A stretch of DNA of 7,328 nt from NCBI GenBank assembly GCA_020434605.1, contig JAGRAL010000049.1, positions 1 to 7,328 on the forward strand, written 5' to 3'. Shown here in pieces: positions 5,898 through 7,328 of the stretch. Origin of the DNA: Bdellovibrionales bacterium (GTDB taxonomy: Bacteria > Bdellovibrionota > Bdellovibrionia > Bdellovibrionales > UBA840). The notes beneath the pieces are model-generated. The model was not told where the DNA came from and ran no database searches. It saw only the letters and a list, made by a program, of their open reading frames with translations. How positions within the stretch are numbered: position 1 is the first letter of the stretch; each line of letters begins with the position of its first letter. The position numbers and the translations under genes are program-made.

Positions 5898-6413
5898 TTA
5901 ATGTACGTGGCCGTCATCTTTGTCGTGACTACCACAAGCAGCAGAGTGAACATGACCATGTTCTATCTCTTCTTTTGTGGCTTCGCGAATGCTTACTATT
6001 TCTAAAAAGTATTCTAGATCCATGCCAGCAAGAGGATGGTTTCCATCTACAGTTACTTTGTCTGCTTCTAACTTAGTGATTTCTACCACTATTGGCTCAC
6101 CATTTGGGCCTGAAGTATTAAATGCCATTCCCTCTTTAAGTTCAATATCTTGTGGAAAATGTTCTCTTGGCAATTCAACAACTAGTTCTTTGTAATAAGG
6201 GCCGTACGCCTGGTCCGCTCGCAACATTAATGTGGTACAAAAATTGGATTCTTTACCATCTAGAGCCTGCTCTACCGCTGGTAATAATTGTCCTAAGCCA
6301 TGGATATAAGGCATAGGAGCTGTTCTGTCAGCTGAGTCAATCACCGTCTTGTCTCCATCTAATAGTTTGAAGGCAAGCTCTACGACTTTGTCTTTACCAA
6401 CTTTAAGGCTCAT
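5898..6413 (-). CDS. slyD: FKBP-type peptidyl-prolyl isomerase and chaperone SlyD
   Basis: SlyD is a cytosolic prolyl cis-trans isomerase and folding chaperone; its His-rich tail binds nickel and other metals and in E. coli assists hydrogenase nickel insertion. The 171 residues show the FKBP domain split by the insert-in-flap chaperone domain: an N-terminal strand (VVELAFKLLDG, 10-20), MPYIHGLGQLLPAVEQALDG (34-53), the flap insertion around residues 66-120 with AYGPYYKELV, and the return to FKBP with VDGNHPLAGMDLEYFLEIVS (122-141). The tail from about 150 (EHGHVHSAACGSHDKDDGHVH, minus one residue on quoting) has six histidines and one cysteine, fewer than E. coli SlyD. AAGGAG at 6424-6419 is spaced five bases from ATG, so the start is secure. 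It is transcribed divergently from htpG and precedes the purine operon on the same strand. Whether this organism has nickel enzymes cannot be judged here. Confidence -1.
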   Translation of the reverse strand: MSLKVGKDKVVELAFKLLDGDKTVIDSADRTAPMPYIHGLGQLLPAVEQALDGKESNFCTTLMLRADQAYGPYYKELVVELPREHFPQDIELKEGMAFNTSGPNGEPIVVEITKLEADKVTVDGNHPLAGMDLEYFLEIVSIREATKEEIEHGHVHSAACGSHDKDDGHVH

Positions 6414-6473
6414 AAGTACTCCTTTTTTGCTGACATGCTAGCATTCCGATACTGTAAAAGATATAAAAAAATC

Positions 6474-6501
6474 AATATATTGTAGCTTAAGCACTTGCCA
6501 A
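6474..6501 (-). promoter_or_regulatory. Sigma-70-like promoter candidate for slyD
   Basis: On the minus strand TTGGCA (6501-6496) and TATATT (6479-6474) each match consensus at five of six bases and are 16 nt apart. Initiation near 6467 would leave a leader of about 54 nt before the slyD ATG. The -35 box overlaps the -35 of the plus-strand candidate for htpG, so the two promoters could compete. Confidence -1.
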
Positions 6502-6521
6502 AACGCTAAGAGACAACATAT
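6494..6521 (+). promoter_or_regulatory. Heat-shock-like promoter candidate for htpG
   Basis: CTTGCCA (6494-6500) matches the sigma-32 -35 pattern CTTGAAA at five of seven bases. After a 13-nt spacer, CAACATAT (6514-6521) matches CCCCATNT at five of seven defined bases. The leader would be about 25 nt. The same stretch can be read as a sigma-70 promoter: TTGCCA, 16 nt, CATATT. Heat-shock control is expected for htpG from E. coli but is only inferred here. Confidence -1.
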
Positions 6522-6552
6522 TAGCTAGTAGTATATTTTCATAGGAGAACAT

Positions 6553-7328
6553 ATGTCAGAAAAGTTTAGTTTCCAGGCGGAAATTCAAAAAGTTTTAGAT
6601 CTAATGATTCACTCTGTCTATTCGAATAAAGAGGTCTTCTTACGAGAGCTAGTCGCTAACGCTTCCGATGCCATTGATAAACGCAAATACGTTGCCCTTT
6701 CAAAAACGGATTTAGCTGCAAATAACAATGAATATTTTATTCAAATCATACCCGACACAAACGCACGTACTCTTAAAATTATCGATAACGGTATTGGAAT
6801 GACTAAAGAAGAGGTTATTGAAAATATTGGTACCATTGCAAAAAGCGGTACAAAGCAGTTTGTTGAGATGGCAAGACAGCTAAAAGAAAACCCTGAATTA
6901 ATTGGACAGTTTGGCGTGGGATTTTATTCCACTTTTATGGTTGCTGACAAAGTACAAGTTGTTACAAAGCCTGCCACGGGTGAGGCCGCTAGCCTTTGGG
7001 AATCCACTGGTGATGGTACATACACGATCACTGCAGCTGATAAATCTGATGTTGGCACTGAAATCACTCTTCATTTAAAACCTGCTGAAAAGAATGAAGA
7101 AGATGAGTTAGAGGAATTTAGCGAAGAATATACTCTTAAAAAAATCATTCAAAAGTATTCTGATTTTATTCCTCACCCTATTCAGCTTTTAACTACAAAG
7201 TATGAATACGATAAAGATGGAAAAGTAATCCCTGGAAAGACGAAACAAGAGTTTGAAACGGCCAATAGTCAAAAAGCTCTTTGGACACGTCAACCCAGCG
7301 AAGTTTCCAAAGAAGAGTACACCGAGTT
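6553..7328 (+). CDS. htpG: HtpG, bacterial Hsp90 chaperone, N-terminal part (cut by the right edge)
   Basis: HtpG is the cytosolic ATP-dependent Hsp90 homologue that remodels client proteins with the DnaK system. The first 258 codons are visible of a family length near 620-640. The N-terminal GHKL ATPase domain is intact: FQAEIQKVLDLMIHSVYSNK (7-26), the ATP- and Mg-binding helix ELVANASDA (32-40), IDNGIGMT (77-84), the lid region IGTIAKSGT (92-100) and the glycine motif GQFGVGFYS (118-126). The start of the middle domain is seen at IPHPIQL (206-212) and ALWTRQPSEVSKEEY (242-256). An acidic charged run (EKNEEDELEEFSEEY, 179-193) precedes the middle domain, as is common. AGGAG at 6543-6547 is five bases from the ATG, and the N-terminal alignment supports this start. 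The gene faces away from slyD. No frameshift is visible in the part shown. Confidence -1.
   Translation, partial: MSEKFSFQAEIQKVLDLMIHSVYSNKEVFLRELVANASDAIDKRKYVALSKTDLAANNNEYFIQIIPDTNARTLKIIDNGIGMTKEEVIENIGTIAKSGTKQFVEMARQLKENPELIGQFGVGFYSTFMVADKVQVVTKPATGEAASLWESTGDGTYTITAADKSDVGTEITLHLKPAEKNEEDELEEFSEEYTLKKIIQKYSDFIPHPIQLLTTKYEYDKDGKVIPGKTKQEFETANSQKALWTRQPSEVSKEEYTE

Noticed and set aside
5691..5900. Broken C-terminal extension of slyD caused by a sequencing or frameshift error
   Set aside because: SlyD ends in a normal His-rich tail and TAA, and the following segment does not resemble any SlyD tail. A separate small gene or chance frame is more likely than a lost continuation.
1004..6195. 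Plus-strand open frames such as 1004-1210, 2125-2346, 2676-2981, 4116-4343, 4270-4497, 4798-5061, 5894-6076 and 5977-6195
   Set aside because: Each lies antisense inside a well-supported minus-strand gene. None has family motifs or a convincing ribosome binding site. They are shadows of the real coding frames.
6490..6510. CIRCE-like element (HrcA operator) before htpG
   Set aside because: AGCACT and CGCTAA resemble CIRCE halves, but the spacing is about 5 nt too short and the outer bases do not match TTAGCACTC-N9-GAGTGCTAA.

Overview
The window is a compact, A+T-rich bacterial chromosomal segment holding ordinary housekeeping genes. I see no mobile element, CRISPR array, tRNA or rRNA. The organism cannot be named from sequence alone. 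The low G+C, the class I PurE, the PurS-like N-terminus of PurL, the long PurC and the His-rich SlyD next to htpG suggest a Gram-negative proteobacterium-like lineage. Low-G+C relatives of the predatory Bdellovibrionota (Bacteriovorax-like) are a guess from memory, not a conclusion.

Positions 1-5648, minus strand, carry a tightly packed de novo purine operon in the order purF-purE-purC-purD-purN-purL. PurL runs off the left edge. All five gene junctions overlap, by 4, 1, 4, 7 and 17 nt, which implies one transcript with translational coupling. PurF makes phosphoribosylamine from PRPP and glutamine. PurD adds glycine, PurN formylates GAR, PurL makes FGAM, PurE shifts the carboxyl group to give CAIR, and PurC condenses CAIR with aspartate. 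PurM, PurK, PurB and PurH are not in the window and must be encoded elsewhere or beyond the left edge.

Positions 5649-5897 separate purF from slyD. They hold a strong stem-loop with a U-tract on the minus strand, ending only about 20 nt before the purF start codon. They also hold a 69-codon open stretch that directly follows the slyD stop, in the slyD frame, and ends at the hairpin; it may encode a small membrane-anchored protein. How purF is transcribed past, or from within, this hairpin is the most interesting regulatory question here.

Positions 5898-6413, minus strand, encode SlyD, an FKBP-type prolyl isomerase and chaperone with a His/Cys-rich metal-binding tail. Positions 6553-7328, plus strand, encode the N-terminal 258 residues of HtpG (bacterial Hsp90), cut by the right edge. 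The 139-nt gap between them carries overlapping divergent promoter candidates, with a heat-shock-like one facing htpG. Two folding factors thus share one control region, next to the purine operon.

I did not find a convincing undescribed biological system. The best leads are the purF leader, the possible small protein, and a roughly 80-residue insertion in PurE.
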